Source: Pseudomonas mandelii
GTDB taxonomy: Bacteria; Pseudomonadota; Gammaproteobacteria; Pseudomonadales; Pseudomonadaceae
Assembly (NCBI RefSeq): GCF_024138395.1
Contig: NZ_JAMYDU010000002.1
Coordinates: 62,001 to 126,000 of the forward strand
Reading direction: 5' to 3'
Length of the DNA: 64,000 bases
This document shows, one piece after another, positions 12,353 to 22,289 of the stretch. The translations under genes were made by a program, and so were the position numbers. Below the pieces are notes generated by a model, which was not told the DNA's origin, made no database searches, and was given only the letters and a program-made list of their open reading frames with translations. Numbering within the stretch: the first letter of the stretch is position 1; the number at the start of each line of letters is the position of its first letter.

Positions 12353-13873
12353 TCAAGTAGTCAGTGTACGCAGCAGGTTCTTATAGTCCTCGCGGATGTC
12401 CGCGTCGGATTCCTTAAGCTCGTTGATCTTGCGGCAGGCGTGCAAAACAGTCGTGTGGTCGCGGCCACCAAACACATCGCCGATTTCCGGCAGGCTGTGG
12501 TTGGTCAATTCCTTGGACAACGCCATGGCGACCTGACGCGGACGTGCCACCGAGCGTGAACGACGCTTGGACAGCAGGTCGGAGATCTTGATCTTGTAAT
12601 ACTCGGCGACGGTGCGCTGAATGTTATCCACAGAGACCAGTTTGTCTTGCAGCGCCAACAAGTCTTTCAGGGATTCGCGAATCAACTCGATGGTGATATC
12701 GCGGCCCATGAAGTGCGAGTGGGCGATCACGCGTTTGAGCGCGCCTTCCAGCTCACGTACGTTGGAGCGAATGCGCTGGGCAATGAAGAACGCCGCGTCG
12801 TGTGGCAGATCGACTTTGGCCTGATCGGCCTTTTTCATCAGGATCGCCACACGGGTTTCCAGCTCCGGCGGCTCGACGGCAACCGTCAGGCCCCAGCCGA
12901 AACGTGACTTCAGGCGTTCTTCAAGGCCTTCGATTTCTTTCGGATAGCGGTCACTGGTAAGAATGACCTGCTGGCCACCTTCAAGCAGGGCGTTGAAGGT
13001 GTGGAAAAACTCTTCCTGGGAGCGTTCCTTGCGGGCGAAGAACTGAATGTCATCGATCAGCAACGCATCCACCGAGCGGTAGAAGCGCTTGAACTCGTTG
13101 ATTGCATTCAGCTGCAAGGCCTTGACCATGTCCGCAACGAAACGCTCGGAATGCAGGTACACAACCTTGGCATTCGGATTCTTCTTTAATAGGTGGTTAC
13201 CCACAGCGTGCATCAAGTGGGTTTTACCCAAACCGACACCGCCATAAAGGAAGAGCGGGTTGTAGCCATGCTTGGGATTGTCCGCCACCTGCCAGGCCGC
13301 AGCCCGCGCCAGTTGGTTGGACTTGCCTTCGACGAAGTTCTCGAAGGTAAAGGTGCGGTTCAGGTAGCTGGTGTGCTTGAGCGCGCCTTCGACCTGCACC
13401 GTGCGCTGTTCGGAGCGAACCGGGGCCTGTTGCGAACTGGCGCCGGCCATTGGATCGAAGCTGTCACGGGACGGCTCTTCACTGACTTCAGCAACCTTTT
13501 GTGTCGCACGTTTGGTCGATGCAGCTGCCGGGGCTGGCGCCGGAGCGCTGACAGGCGCTTGAGCGGCCTGAGCCTGGGATGCCGCGGCGGCCAATGGGGC
13601 ATTAGGTGCCGCACGCGGTGCCGAACTGCGTTTGCTGCCTATTAATAAGGAGAGCGCCGGCGCCAGGCCGTTGCCATGCTCATCCAGCAGTTCAAGGACG
13701 CGACCCAGGTACTTTTCATTGACCCAGTCGAGAACAAAACGATTCGGCGCGTAAACACGCAGCTCGTCGCCTTCGGCTTCGACCTGTAGTGGACGGATCC
13801 AAGTGTTGAATTGTTGGGCAGGCAGCTCATCGCGCAAAAGCTCTACGCACTGCTGCCAAAGTTCCACTGACAC
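12353..13873 (-). CDS. dnaA: Chromosomal replication initiator protein DnaA
   Basis: AAA+ ATPase that binds DnaA boxes at oriC and opens the duplex. The product is 506 residues. Domain I (about 1-85) begins [18 protein letters not shown]; domain II is a long Ala/Pro-rich linker (about 90-165). Domain III has Walker [16 protein letters not shown] and Walker B LLIDDIQF. Domain IV carries the DNA-binding signature [15 protein letters not shown]. The start codon is GTG at 13873 with AGGGG a few bases upstream. The gene reads away from oriC. A DnaA box at 13941-13949 lies in its upstream region, so autoregulation is likely. Confidence 0.98.
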   Translation of the reverse strand: MSVELWQQCVELLRDELPAQQFNTWIRPLQVEAEGDELRVYAPNRFVLDWVNEKYLGRVLELLDEHGNGLAPALSLLIGSKRSSAPRAAPNAPLAAAASQAQAAQAPVSAPAPAPAAASTKRATQKVAEVSEEPSRDSFDPMAGASSQQAPVRSEQRTVQVEGALKHTSYLNRTFTFENFVEGKSNQLARAAAWQVADNPKHGYNPLFLYGGVGLGKTHLMHAVGNHLLKKNPNAKVVYLHSERFVADMVKALQLNAINEFKRFYRSVDALLIDDIQFFARKERSQEEFFHTFNALLEGGQQVILTSDRYPKEIEGLEERLKSRFGWGLTVAVEPPELETRVAILMKKADQAKVDLPHDAAFFIAQRIRSNVRELEGALKRVIAHSHFMGRDITIELIRESLKDLLALQDKLVSVDNIQRTVAEYYKIKISDLLSKRRSRSVARPRQVAMALSKELTNHSLPEIGDVFGGRDHTTVLHACRKINELKESDADIREDYKNLLRTLTT

Positions 13874-14350
13874 GGATATCCCCTAAGTTGAAAGCCGGTG
13901 AGGCCAAAACAAGCGGTCATTGTAGCGACCAGTCGTCCACTTATCCACATGCAGGTTGCGCACAGCACATGATTTATCAATGCGTTAACCCTCGAAAAGA
14001 AGACCAACGGTATGTGCATAAGCTCTGTGGATAACCACCCATGAGGGCACTGGACAAGTGGGGGCCAAACTCGGTGGATAACCTGCCTGTGGATAACTGG
14101 CCTTTCCACACACAGCTTATCCGATAGCGCAGCACAGGCTGACCACCGTTTTCCACCGTAGTTGTCATTCCCTGTACATCACGGTTTAGAAGGGCTAAAG
14201 GTAGTTATCCACAGACGAACGCGGCCCTAGCTTTTATAAGCTTTACAGAAAAGCTTTAAATAATTCCCTTCTTTATTTCTATATCTAGCGGACGACCTTC
14301 GGCGAGCAAATCGTCTGGAGATCTATTTATAAGGAAACGCTGGTTGGAAA
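13874..14350. other. oriC: Chromosomal replication origin oriC
   Basis: Non-coding stretch between dnaA and rpmH. Sites matching TTATNCACA lie at 13941-13949 (+), 14013-14021 (-, G variant), 14026-14034 (-), 14088-14096 (-) and 14205-14213 (+), with a one-mismatch copy at 14073-14081. An AT-rich stretch at about 14228-14290 is the natural candidate for the unwinding element. Location and content match the origin cloned from other pseudomonads between dnaA and rpmH. On the minus strand, TACAAT (13919-13924) could be a dnaA -10 element; a -35 hexamer 17 bases upstream would overlap the box at 13941. Confidence 0.92.
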
Positions 14351-14379
14351 TTGACCTAGAGGCTTGCTTTCTCTAGAAT
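14351..14379 (+). promoter_or_regulatory. Sigma70-type promoter of rpmH
   Basis: TTGACC (14351-14356), a 17-base spacer and TAGAAT (14374-14379), about 60 bases before the rpmH start. The leader between them holds two GC-rich inverted repeats (CCCCG...CGGGG around 14380-14400 and GGGCC-ATTCC-GGCCC just after). Confidence 0.75.
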
Positions 14380-14440
14380 CCCCGGTCTCTTAAAACGGGG
14401 GCCATTCCGGCCCGTTGTGGACGAACCAGGTAACACGACA

Positions 14441-14575
14441 ATGAAACGTACTTTCCAACCAAGCACTATCAAACGCGCTCGTACCCACGGTTTCCGTGCT
14501 CGCATGGCTACCAAAAACGGTCGTGCCGTCCTGTCGCGTCGTCGCGCCAAAGGTCGTGCGCGTCTGGCAGTTTGA
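14441..14575 (+). CDS. rpmH: 50S ribosomal protein L34
   Basis: Very basic 44-residue protein of the large ribosomal subunit, beginning [20 protein letters not shown] and ending [12 protein letters not shown], matching the universal L34 sequence and length. The ATG at 14441 follows AACACGACA, with CCAGG about 12 bases upstream. It is followed by rnpA with only 16 bases between, the conserved rpmH-rnpA-yidD-yidC order. Confidence 0.98.
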   Translation: MKRTFQPSTIKRARTHGFRARMATKNGRAVLSRRRAKGRARLAV

Positions 14576-14591
14576 TAATCCGGCACTGGAG

Positions 14592-14993
14592 GTGAGTCAG
14601 GACTTCAGTCGGGAAAAGCGTCTGCTTACCCCCCGGCATTTCAAGGCAGTCTTTGACTCCCCTACCGGCAAGGTTCCGGGGAAAAATCTCCTGCTCCTTG
14701 CGCGCAACAACGATCTTGATCACCCCCGTCTCGGGCTGGTTATCGGGAAAAAGAGCGTAAAGCTCTCCGTCGAGCGCAATCGCCTCAAACGTCTGATGCG
14801 CGAATCGTTTCGCCTGAACCAGGATTTACTGGTCGGTTGGGACATTGTTATCGTCGCGCGCAAAGGTTTGGGTGACGTAGAAAGCCCCGAATTGATTCAG
14901 CATTTCGACAAACTCTGGAAACGTCTGGCACGCAGCAAGCCGGTACCAGCAGTCAAAACCGAAACTGTAGGGGTAGACAGTCCCGATGCGTAA
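14592..14993 (+). CDS. rnpA: Ribonuclease P protein component
   Basis: Basic protein subunit that binds the RNase P RNA and assists 5' processing of pre-tRNAs. It has 133 residues. The family core is present: [16 protein letters not shown], then [26 protein letters not shown] containing the RNR signature, and [13 protein letters not shown] place the start at GTG 14592. The GGAG immediately before it is unusually close, so the exact start is not certain. The gene begins 16 bases after rpmH, and its 3' end overlaps yidD by 8 bases, implying translational coupling. Confidence 0.94.
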   Translation: MSQDFSREKRLLTPRHFKAVFDSPTGKVPGKNLLLLARNNDLDHPRLGLVIGKKSVKLSVERNRLKRLMRESFRLNQDLLVGWDIVIVARKGLGDVESPELIQHFDKLWKRLARSKPVPAVKTETVGVDSPDA

Positions 14994-15231
14994 ACTGGCA
15001 CTCGTTCCGATCCAGTTTTATCGCTATGCCATCAGTCCCCTGATGGCCAGTCACTGTCGTTTCTACCCCAGTTGTTCCTGCTACGCGTATGAAGCCATAG
15101 AAAATCATGGCCTTCTGCGCGGTGGCTGGCTGGCCTTTCGTCGTTTAGGTCGCTGTCATCCGTGGAATCCCGGTGGTTATGACCCGGTTCCATCTATCCC
15201 TACCTCCCGTTCTTCTTCGATGGCCGAGTAA
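14986..15231 (+). CDS. yidD: Membrane protein insertion efficiency factor YidD
   Basis: Small membrane-associated protein of 81 residues that assists YidC-dependent insertion. It has the conserved pattern [14 protein letters not shown], then [15 protein letters not shown] with three cysteines, and [16 protein letters not shown]. The start overlaps the last 8 bases of rnpA, and yidC begins 2 bases after its stop. The cluster order is universal in Gammaproteobacteria, so identity is certain, while its mechanism is known only in outline. Confidence 0.96.
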   Translation: MRKLALVPIQFYRYAISPLMASHCRFYPSCSCYAYEAIENHGLLRGGWLAFRRLGRCHPWNPGGYDPVPSIPTSRSSSMAE

Positions 15232-15233
15232 TC

Positions 15234-16922
15234 ATGGATATCAAACGCACGATCCTGATCGTCGCCCTGGCAATCGTGTCCTACGTTATGGTTCTTAAAT
15301 GGAACCAGGACTATGGCCAGGCTGCCCTGCCGACTCAGAATGTTGCTTCCAGTACTACCGCACCGGGCCTACCGGATACGGCGACTGGCAATAATGCTTC
15401 TGTCAGTGACGACATTCCGCGCGCCCCAAGCGATACCAGTGCAACTGCACCTGCTGAAACACCAGTAGCTGCAAGCAAAGACCTCATCCAGATCAAAACG
15501 GATGTGCTCAACCTGGCAATCGATCCACAAGGTGGCGATGTTGCGCAGTTGACGTTGCCGCTGTATCCACGTCGCCAGGATCATCCGGAAATTCCATTCC
15601 AGCTGTTTGATAACGGCAACGAGAGGACTTATCTGGCTCAGAGTGGCCTGATCGGCACCAACGGTCCGGACGCAAGTCCTGCCGGTCGTCCGGTTTACTC
15701 CTCCGAGAAGAAGATTTATCAACTGGCTGACGGTCAAGACCAATTGGTCGCGGACCTGAAGTTCAGCAAGGACGGCGTCAACTACATCAAGCGTTTCACG
15801 CTGAAACGTGGCCTGTATGACGTAACCGTTTCCTACCTGATCGACAACCAGAGCGCTCAGCCCTGGTCTGGTGCAATGTTCGCGCAATTGAAGCGTGACG
15901 CCAGCTCCGATCCTTCTTCCAGCACCGCCACCGGCACCGCGACTTACCTGGGCGCCGCCCTGTGGACAAGTAACGAGCCGTACAAGAAAGTGTCGATGAG
16001 CGACATGGACAAGGCTCAGCTGAAAGAAACCGTCACCGGTGGTTGGGTTGCCTGGTTGCAGCACTATTTCGTGACTGCATGGATTCCGGTCAAGGGCGAA
16101 AACAACATCGTCCAGACCCGTAAAGACAGCAAAGGCAACTACATCATCGGCTACACCGCCCCGGCAATGACTGTCGCGCCAGGTGCAAAAGCCGAAACCA
16201 GCGCTGTTCTGTACGCGGGTCCGAAAAGCCAGGCTGTCCTGAAAGAGTTGTCCCCAGGTCTGGAATTGACCGTCGACTACGGCATTCTGTGGTTCATTGC
16301 CCAGCCAATCTTCTGGTTGCTGCAACATATCCACGCGCTGGTCGGTAACTGGGGCTGGTCGATCATCTTCCTGACCATGCTGATCAAGGGGATTTTCTTC
16401 CCGCTGTCGGCTGCCAGCTACAAATCCATGGCACGCATGCGTGCAGTGGCACCGAAACTGGCTGCGCTGAAAGAGCAACATGGCGACGACCGGCAGAAAA
16501 TGTCGCAAGCCATGATGGAGCTGTACAAGAAAGAAAAGATCAATCCACTGGGTGGCTGCTTGCCAATCCTGGTGCAGATGCCGGTTTTCCTTTCGCTGTA
16601 CTGGGTTCTGCTGGAAAGCGTGGAAATGCGCCAAGCGCCATTCATGCTGTGGATTACTGACCTGTCGATCAAGGATCCGTTCTTCATTCTGCCGATCATC
16701 ATGGGCGTAACCATGTTCATCCAGCAGCAGTTGAACCCGACTCCTCCGGATCCGATGCAGGCGAAGGTCATGAAAATGATGCCAATCATCTTCACCTTCT
16801 TCTTCCTGTGGTTCCCGGCAGGTCTGGTGCTGTACTGGGTTGTGAACAACGTGCTGTCCATCGCACAACAGTGGTACATCACGCGTAAGATCGAAGCGGC
16901 TACCAAAAAAGCCGAGGCGTAA
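15234..16922 (+). CDS. yidC: Membrane protein insertase YidC
   Basis: Inner-membrane insertase working alone or with SecYEG. It is 562 residues long, typical for Gram-negative YidC. The N-terminal segment (MDIKRTILIVALAIVSYVMV) is an uncleaved anchor, followed by a low-complexity Thr/Ala/Pro linker and the large periplasmic beta-sandwich domain (about 80-340). The conserved five-transmembrane core begins near residue 350, including WGWSIIFLTMLIKGIFFPL, the region around YKSMARMRAVAPKL and the final GLVLYWVVNNVLSI. The protein ends with a lysine-rich tail. A terminator follows at 16945-16969. Confidence 0.97.
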   Translation: MDIKRTILIVALAIVSYVMVLKWNQDYGQAALPTQNVASSTTAPGLPDTATGNNASVSDDIPRAPSDTSATAPAETPVAASKDLIQIKTDVLNLAIDPQGGDVAQLTLPLYPRRQDHPEIPFQLFDNGNERTYLAQSGLIGTNGPDASPAGRPVYSSEKKIYQLADGQDQLVADLKFSKDGVNYIKRFTLKRGLYDVTVSYLIDNQSAQPWSGAMFAQLKRDASSDPSSSTATGTATYLGAALWTSNEPYKKVSMSDMDKAQLKETVTGGWVAWLQHYFVTAWIPVKGENNIVQTRKDSKGNYIIGYTAPAMTVAPGAKAETSAVLYAGPKSQAVLKELSPGLELTVDYGILWFIAQPIFWLLQHIHALVGNWGWSIIFLTMLIKGIFFPLSAASYKSMARMRAVAPKLAALKEQHGDDRQKMSQAMMELYKKEKINPLGGCLPILVQMPVFLSLYWVLLESVEMRQAPFMLWITDLSIKDPFFILPIIMGVTMFIQQQLNPTPPDPMQAKVMKMMPIIFTFFFLWFPAGLVLYWVVNNVLSIAQQWYITRKIEAATKKAEA

Positions 16923-16944
16923 CTTACTCTGTGGATAACCACTC

Positions 16945-16969
16945 AAAACGCCCCCTAGTGGGGCGTTTT
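16945..16969 (+). terminator. Intrinsic terminator after yidC
   Basis: AAAACGCCCC, a 5-base loop, GGGGCG and TTTT. It sits 23 bases after the yidC stop and 33 bases before mnmE. A DnaA-box sequence (16930-16938) lies between the stop codon and the hairpin. Confidence 0.85.
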
Positions 16970-17001
16970 GCTATCTGTCACTTTTGTCTGGATACCGGTT
17001 T

Positions 17002-18372
17002 ATGAGCGTTCCTCGTGAAACCATCGCTGCCGTCGCCACCGCTCAAGGTCGCGGCGGAGTGGGCATCGTCCGTATTTCCGGGCCGCTGGCGAGTCTGGCG
17101 GCCAAAGCCATCAGCGGTCGCGAACTGAAACCACGGTTTGCCCATTACGGCCCGTTCCTCAGTGCAAACGAAGAGGTGCTGGATGAAGGCATCGCCCTAT
17201 ATTTCCCGGGACCGAATTCGTTCACCGGCGAAGATGTGCTCGAGCTGCAGGGCCACGGCGGGCCAATCGTTCTGGATATGCTGCTCAAGCGTTGCCTGGA
17301 ACTGGGCTGTCGTCTGGCGCGGCCGGGTGAATTCAGCGAGCGCGCCTTCCTCAACGACAAGCTCGATCTGGCTCAGGCCGAAGCCATTGCCGACTTGATC
17401 GAGGCAAGTTCTGCGCAGGCGGCACGAAATGCCCTGCGTTCGTTGCAGGGTGCGTTTTCCCAGCGTGTGCATAACCTCACCGAGCAACTGATAGGCCTGC
17501 GCATTTACGTCGAAGCAGCCATCGACTTCCCCGAAGAAGAAATCGACTTCCTCGCCGATGGCCATGTCCTGAGCATGCTCGATAAAGTGCGCGACGAATT
17601 ATCCACAGTGCTGCGTGAAGCTGGCCAAGGGGCCTTGCTCCGGGACGGTATGACCGTGGTAATCGCGGGCCGGCCGAATGCCGGCAAGTCCAGCCTCCTG
17701 AATGCCTTGGCTGGACGGGAAGCGGCGATCGTGACCGAAATTGCCGGCACTACCCGGGACATTCTTCGCGAACATATCCACATTGATGGCATGCCGTTGC
17801 ACGTGGTCGACACTGCCGGCCTGCGCGATACCGATGATCAGGTGGAAAAAATTGGCGTCGAACGGGCGTTGAAAGCCATCGGTGAGGCCGATCGGGTATT
17901 GCTGGTGGTCGATGCCACAGCTCCCGAGGCCCTTGATCCCTTTGCCTTGTGGCCTGAATTCCTCGAAACCCGCCCGGATCCGGCAAAAGTTACGTTGATC
18001 CGTAACAAGGCTGACCTGACGGGCGAAGCGATTGCCCTGGAAGTCAGCAACGATGGCCACGTCACTATCAGCCTCAGTGCGAGGTCTGCCGGCGAAGGCC
18101 TGGAATTGCTGCGTGAGCACCTCAAGGCCTGCATGGGTTACGAGCAGACCTCCGAAAGCAGCTTCAGTGCTCGCAGGCGTCACCTGGAGGCACTGCGTCA
18201 CGCGAGTGCGTCCCTCGAGCATGGCCGTGCGCAGCTGACGTTAGCGGGTGCTGGTGAACTGCTCGCCGAAGATTTGCGGCAGGCTCAGCAGTCTTTGGGC
18301 GAAATTACCGGCGCATTCAGCTCCGATGATCTGCTGGGAAGGATTTTTTCCAGCTTCTGTATCGGTAAATAG
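17002..18372 (+). CDS. mnmE: tRNA modification GTPase MnmE
   Basis: GTPase that works with MnmG to modify U34 of certain tRNAs (cmnm5/mnm5 group). It is 456 residues, beginning [20 protein letters not shown], the conserved folate-binding N-terminal domain. The inserted G domain shows [31 protein letters not shown] and NKAD. The C terminus FCIGK contains the catalytic-type Cys of the family motif CxGK. I chose ATG 17002 over an in-frame upstream TTG at 16984 because homologues start MSVPRET-like. Its partner mnmG lies about 550 bases downstream, beyond a non-coding region with DnaA-box-like sites. Confidence 0.97.
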   Translation: MSVPRETIAAVATAQGRGGVGIVRISGPLASLAAKAISGRELKPRFAHYGPFLSANEEVLDEGIALYFPGPNSFTGEDVLELQGHGGPIVLDMLLKRCLELGCRLARPGEFSERAFLNDKLDLAQAEAIADLIEASSAQAARNALRSLQGAFSQRVHNLTEQLIGLRIYVEAAIDFPEEEIDFLADGHVLSMLDKVRDELSTVLREAGQGALLRDGMTVVIAGRPNAGKSSLLNALAGREAAIVTEIAGTTRDILREHIHIDGMPLHVVDTAGLRDTDDQVEKIGVERALKAIGEADRVLLVVDATAPEALDPFALWPEFLETRPDPAKVTLIRNKADLTGEAIALEVSNDGHVTISLSARSAGEGLELLREHLKACMGYEQTSESSFSARRRHLEALRHASASLEHGRAQLTLAGAGELLAEDLRQAQQSLGEITGAFSSDDLLGRIFSSFCIGK

Positions 18373-18924
18373 TCCCTTTCGCTGTCCACAGACAGGCCAT
18401 TAGCGCCTGTCTGTTCTGTCCTTTTCTGAATTTTTTCCCCCAGTGCCGAGCAGATTCTTCGCTTGAGCGGATTTCCCTTGCCCGGGATTTGCTCATTCGA
18501 CGGCTTTTCTGTGGATTAAGCCCTGTGAATAAGTGCCGCTAAGGGCAGTTGATAACAAGGCCTGAAAACTGGAGATAAACCCCTCTGTGGATAACCACCC
18601 CTTTCATCCACAGGCTTACACTGGTTATCCAAGGGCCTCCTTGGCACATGACCACAGGGTTTTGAACCTCTGTACATATTGAATATAAAGGGCTGTATCA
18701 ATCTATCCACAGAAAGGTGGCTCAGTAGAAATAAACATAAAAACAAAGATTTAATAAATTTCTCTCTTTTTAATTTCTATAACCTCGACTTCTCCACAGC
18801 TGGTTAAATTTTGTGCAAAGGGTTCTTTAGGAAGGGCGAAGTCCCTATACTTGCCGACCAGGTCCAAAAACCTGAGCTCAAACTATTTCCGGATTACCTG
18901 ACTGAAGCAGGCACGAGGTGCGTG
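18373..18924. other. Non-coding region with second cluster of DnaA-box-like sites
   Basis: About 550 bases between mnmE and mnmG with no credible gene. Sites matching TTATNCACA lie at 18524-18532 and 18586-18594 (both minus strand). One-mismatch copies lie at 18510-18518, 18604-18612 and 18703-18711. An AT-rich stretch spans about 18721-18785, and the mnmG promoter should lie within it. In other pseudomonads DnaA boxes also occur before mnmG (gidA) as well as before dnaA. Whether this region initiates replication cannot be decided from sequence. Confidence 0.7.
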
Positions 18925-20823
18925 GTGGATTTCCCTTCCCGTTTTGAAGTGATCGTCATCGGCGGCGGTCATGCCGGTACCGAGGCAGCACTGGCGTCAG
19001 CGCGTATGGGGGCAAAAACCCTGTTGCTGACGCATAACGTGGAAACCCTTGGTGCCATGAGTTGCAACCCCGCCATTGGTGGGATCGGCAAAAGCCATTT
19101 GGTTAAGGAAATCGATGCCCTGGGCGGCGCGATGGCCATGGCTACCGATAAAGGTGGTATTCAGTTTCGCGTATTGAACAGCCGCAAAGGCCCAGCCGTG
19201 CGTGCAACCCGCGCTCAGGCAGATCGGGTTCTGTACAAGGCCGCTGTCCGCGAAGCCCTGGAAAACCAGCCGAACCTGTGGATATTTCAACAGGCTGCTG
19301 ACGATCTGATCGTCGAGCAGGAACAAGTGCGCGGTGTTGTTACCCAAATGGGCCTGCGTTTCTTTGCAGATTCCGTGGTGTTGACCACTGGCACTTTCCT
19401 CGGCGGACTTATCCACATCGGCATGCAGAATTATTCCGGCGGTCGCGCCGGTGATCCGCCGTCGATTGCGCTGGCTCATCGCCTGCGCGAACTGCCATTG
19501 CGGGTCGGTCGCCTGAAAACCGGTACACCGCCGCGCATCGACGGTCGCACTGTGGATTTCTCGGTGATGACCGAGCAGGCAGGGGATACGCCGATTCCTG
19601 TGATGTCGTTCATGGGCTCTAAAGAGCAGCATCCGAAACAGGTCAGTTGCTGGATTACCCACACCAATGCCCGCACCCACGAAATCATTGCCGCCAACCT
19701 CGACCGTTCGCCGATGTATTCCGATGCTGGGTTGATCGAAGGCATCGGCCCGCGTTATTGCCCATCGATCGAAGACAAGATCCACCGCTTTGCCGACAAG
19801 GAAAGCCATCAGGTCTTCATCGAACCCGAGGGTTTGACCACCCACGAGTTGTACCCGAACGGGATATCCACATCCTTGCCGTTCGACGTGCAGCTGCAGA
19901 TCGTGCAATCGATTCGCGGCATGGAAAACGCGCACATCGTTCGCCCGGGTTACGCCATCGAGTACGACTACTTCGACCCGCGTGACCTGAAGTACAGCCT
20001 GGAAACCAAAGTGATCGGCGGTCTGTTCTTCGCCGGGCAAATCAACGGCACCACCGGTTACGAAGAAGCCGGCGCCCAGGGTTTGCTGGCCGGAGCCAAC
20101 GCCGCACTGCGTGCTCAGGGCAAAGATGCCTGGTGCCCGCGTCGCGACGAGGCGTACATCGGCGTTTTGGTCGACGACCTGATTACCCTGGGTACCCAGG
20201 AACCGTATCGGATGTTCACGTCCCGCGCCGAATACCGTTTGATCCTGCGCGAAGACAACGCCGACCTGCGCTTGACCGAAAAAGGTCGCGAATTGGGTCT
20301 GGTGGATGACGCGCGTTGGGCTGCGTTCTGCAAGAAACGCGAAAGCATCGATCTGGAAGAGCAACGCCTGAAAAGTACCTGGGTTCGCCCGGGCACCGAG
20401 CAGGGCGATGCGATATCCGAGAAATTCGGTACGCCGCTGACCCACGAATACAATTTGCTTAACCTGCTGAGCCGTCCGGAAATCGACTACGCTGGTCTGA
20501 TCGCGGTGACCGGTGGGGGCGCAGAAGATCCACAGGTCGCCGAACAGGTCGAAATCAAGACCAAATACGCCGGTTACATCGATCGTCAACAGGATGAAAT
20601 CGCGCGCCTGCGGGCCAGCGAAGACACCAAACTGCCTGTGGATATCGATTACACGAACATCTCCGGTCTCTCGAAAGAGATCCAGAGCAAGCTCGGCGCG
20701 ACCCGTCCAGAGACCCTGGGCCAGGCGTCGCGTATTCCGGGCGTGACTCCGGCAGCGATTTCGCTGTTGATGATTCATTTGAAAAAACGCGGCGCGGGCC
20801 GTCAGTTGGAGCAAAGCGCTTGA
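18925..20823 (+). CDS. mnmG: tRNA uridine-5-carboxymethylaminomethyl modification enzyme MnmG
   Basis: FAD-dependent partner of MnmE in modifying U34 of tRNA. The product is 632 residues. It has the N-terminal FAD-binding motif [17 protein letters not shown], the conserved cysteine stretch [20 protein letters not shown], the GidA motif [11 protein letters not shown], and a helical C-terminal MnmE-binding region. The frame is open from 18811, but the family N terminus ([17 protein letters not shown]) indicates GTG at 18925, with GAGG about 8 bases upstream; GTG at 18922 is an alternative. Its TGA overlaps the TTG start of rsmG by four bases. Confidence 0.96.
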   Translation: MDFPSRFEVIVIGGGHAGTEAALASARMGAKTLLLTHNVETLGAMSCNPAIGGIGKSHLVKEIDALGGAMAMATDKGGIQFRVLNSRKGPAVRATRAQADRVLYKAAVREALENQPNLWIFQQAADDLIVEQEQVRGVVTQMGLRFFADSVVLTTGTFLGGLIHIGMQNYSGGRAGDPPSIALAHRLRELPLRVGRLKTGTPPRIDGRTVDFSVMTEQAGDTPIPVMSFMGSKEQHPKQVSCWITHTNARTHEIIAANLDRSPMYSDAGLIEGIGPRYCPSIEDKIHRFADKESHQVFIEPEGLTTHELYPNGISTSLPFDVQLQIVQSIRGMENAHIVRPGYAIEYDYFDPRDLKYSLETKVIGGLFFAGQINGTTGYEEAGAQGLLAGANAALRAQGKDAWCPRRDEAYIGVLVDDLITLGTQEPYRMFTSRAEYRLILREDNADLRLTEKGRELGLVDDARWAAFCKKRESIDLEEQRLKSTWVRPGTEQGDAISEKFGTPLTHEYNLLNLLSRPEIDYAGLIAVTGGGAEDPQVAEQVEIKTKYAGYIDRQQDEIARLRASEDTKLPVDIDYTNISGLSKEIQSKLGATRPETLGQASRIPGVTPAAISLLMIHLKKRGAGRQLEQSA

Positions 20824-21464
20824 GTTCGTTGGTCACCTCGCAACACGCCGAAGAGTTATCCACAGGTGCTCGCCAGCTCGGTGTCAACCTGACGGAAGCC
20901 CAGCATGCCCAGCTGCTGGGTTATCTGGCCCTGTTGATAAAATGGAACAAGGCCTACAACCTCACGGCAGTGCGTGATCCGGACGAAATGGTTTCACGGC
21001 ATTTGCTCGACAGCCTGAGCGTGATGTCCTTCATCGAAAACGGCCGCTGGCTGGATGTGGGCAGTGGCGGCGGCATGCCGGGGATTCCCTTGGCGATCCT
21101 GTTTCCCGAGTCGCAAGTGACCTGCCTGGACAGCAACGGCAAGAAAACCCGCTTCCTGACCCAGGTCAAACTCGAACTCAAACTGGATAACCTGCAAGTT
21201 ATCCACAGTCGCGTCGAAGCCTTCCAGCCTGAACTGCCATTCAACGGGATCATTTCCCGTGCGTTCAGCAGCATGGAGAACTTCAGCAACTGGACTCGCC
21301 ATTTGGGCGACGCAGAAACACGTTGGCTGGCAATGAAGGGCGTTCATCCTGCTGATGAGCTGGTAGCATTGCCGGCAGACTTCCACCTCGATAGCGAACA
21401 CGCCCTGGCCGTACCCGGTTGCCAAGGCCAACGCCATCTGCTGATACTGCGCCGCACGGCATGA
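20820..21464 (+). CDS. rsmG: 16S rRNA (guanine527-N7)-methyltransferase
   Basis: SAM-dependent methyltransferase (GidB) that forms m7G527 in 16S rRNA. It is 214 residues. The SAM-binding core is visible as [18 protein letters not shown] and [14 protein letters not shown], with conserved [12 protein letters not shown] upstream and IISRAFSSM further on. The start is TTG at 20820, overlapping the mnmG stop in TTGA. Two DnaA-box sequences (20856-20864 and 21199-21207) lie within the coding region. It is followed by parA after 18 bases. Confidence 0.95.
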   Translation: MSSLVTSQHAEELSTGARQLGVNLTEAQHAQLLGYLALLIKWNKAYNLTAVRDPDEMVSRHLLDSLSVMSFIENGRWLDVGSGGGMPGIPLAILFPESQVTCLDSNGKKTRFLTQVKLELKLDNLQVIHSRVEAFQPELPFNGIISRAFSSMENFSNWTRHLGDAETRWLAMKGVHPADELVALPADFHLDSEHALAVPGCQGQRHLLILRRTA

Positions 21465-21482
21465 TTGGGAACACAAGCAAGA

Positions 21483-22280
21483 ATGGCTAAGGTATTCGCG
21501 ATAGCGAACCAAAAGGGTGGTGTGGGCAAGACCACCACCTGCATCAACCTCGCAGCTTCCCTGGTCGCTACCAAGCGTCGGGTGCTGTTGATCGATCTCG
21601 ATCCACAGGGCAACGCCACCATGGGTAGCGGTGTGGATAAACACGGCCTGGAAAACTCGGTCTACGACCTGCTGATCGGTGAATGCGATCTCGCCCAGGC
21701 CATGCACTATTCCGAGCACGGCGGTTATCAATTGCTGCCGGCCAACCGCGACCTGACCGCGGCCGAAGTCGTTCTGCTGGAAATGCAGATGAAGGAAAGT
21801 CGTCTGCGCAGTGCGTTGGCGCCGATCCGTGAAAACTACGATTACATTTTGATCGACTGCCCGCCGTCGCTGTCGATGTTGACGCTCAACGCACTGGTTG
21901 CCGCCGACGGGGTGATTATCCCCATGCAGTGCGAGTACTTCGCGCTCGAAGGGTTGAGCGACCTTGTGGATAACATCAAGCGCATTGCCGAACTGCTGAA
22001 CCCGAACCTGAAAGTCGAAGGCCTGTTGCGGACCATGTACGACCCGCGTTTGAGCCTGATGAACGACGTATCGGCGCAGCTCAAGGAACACTTCGGCGAT
22101 CAGCTCTATGACACCGTGATTCCGCGCAACATCCGTCTGGCCGAAGCGCCAAGCTATGGCATGCCGGCGCTGGCATACGACAAATCATCGCGGGGCGCGA
22201 TTGCTTACCTGGCATTGGCGGGCGAGATGGTTCGCCGTCAGCGCAAAAACTCACGCATCGCCGCTGCTCAGGCAACTTAA
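21483..22280 (+). CDS. parA: Chromosome partitioning ATPase ParA (Soj)
   Basis: Deviant Walker A ATPase that moves ParB-parS complexes and so positions the origin. It is 265 residues, starting MAKVFAIANQKGGVGKTTTC with the K-GGVGKTT motif; the Walker B-like YILIDCPPSLSMLTLNAL follows in mid-protein. The short N terminus lacks the helix-turn-helix domain of plasmid-type ParA, which is normal for chromosomal Soj. It starts 18 bases after rsmG and is followed by parB after 9 bases. Two DnaA-box sequences lie inside (21632-21640 and 21965-21973). Confidence 0.97.
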   Translation: MAKVFAIANQKGGVGKTTTCINLAASLVATKRRVLLIDLDPQGNATMGSGVDKHGLENSVYDLLIGECDLAQAMHYSEHGGYQLLPANRDLTAAEVVLLEMQMKESRLRSALAPIRENYDYILIDCPPSLSMLTLNALVAADGVIIPMQCEYFALEGLSDLVDNIKRIAELLNPNLKVEGLLRTMYDPRLSLMNDVSAQLKEHFGDQLYDTVIPRNIRLAEAPSYGMPALAYDKSSRGAIAYLALAGEMVRRQRKNSRIAAAQAT

Positions 22281-22289
22281 GGAATCCCC

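Noticed and set aside
18997..20814. 605-codon open frame opposite mnmG
   Set aside because: Antisense shadow of a well-conserved gene with no ribosome-binding site or family features.
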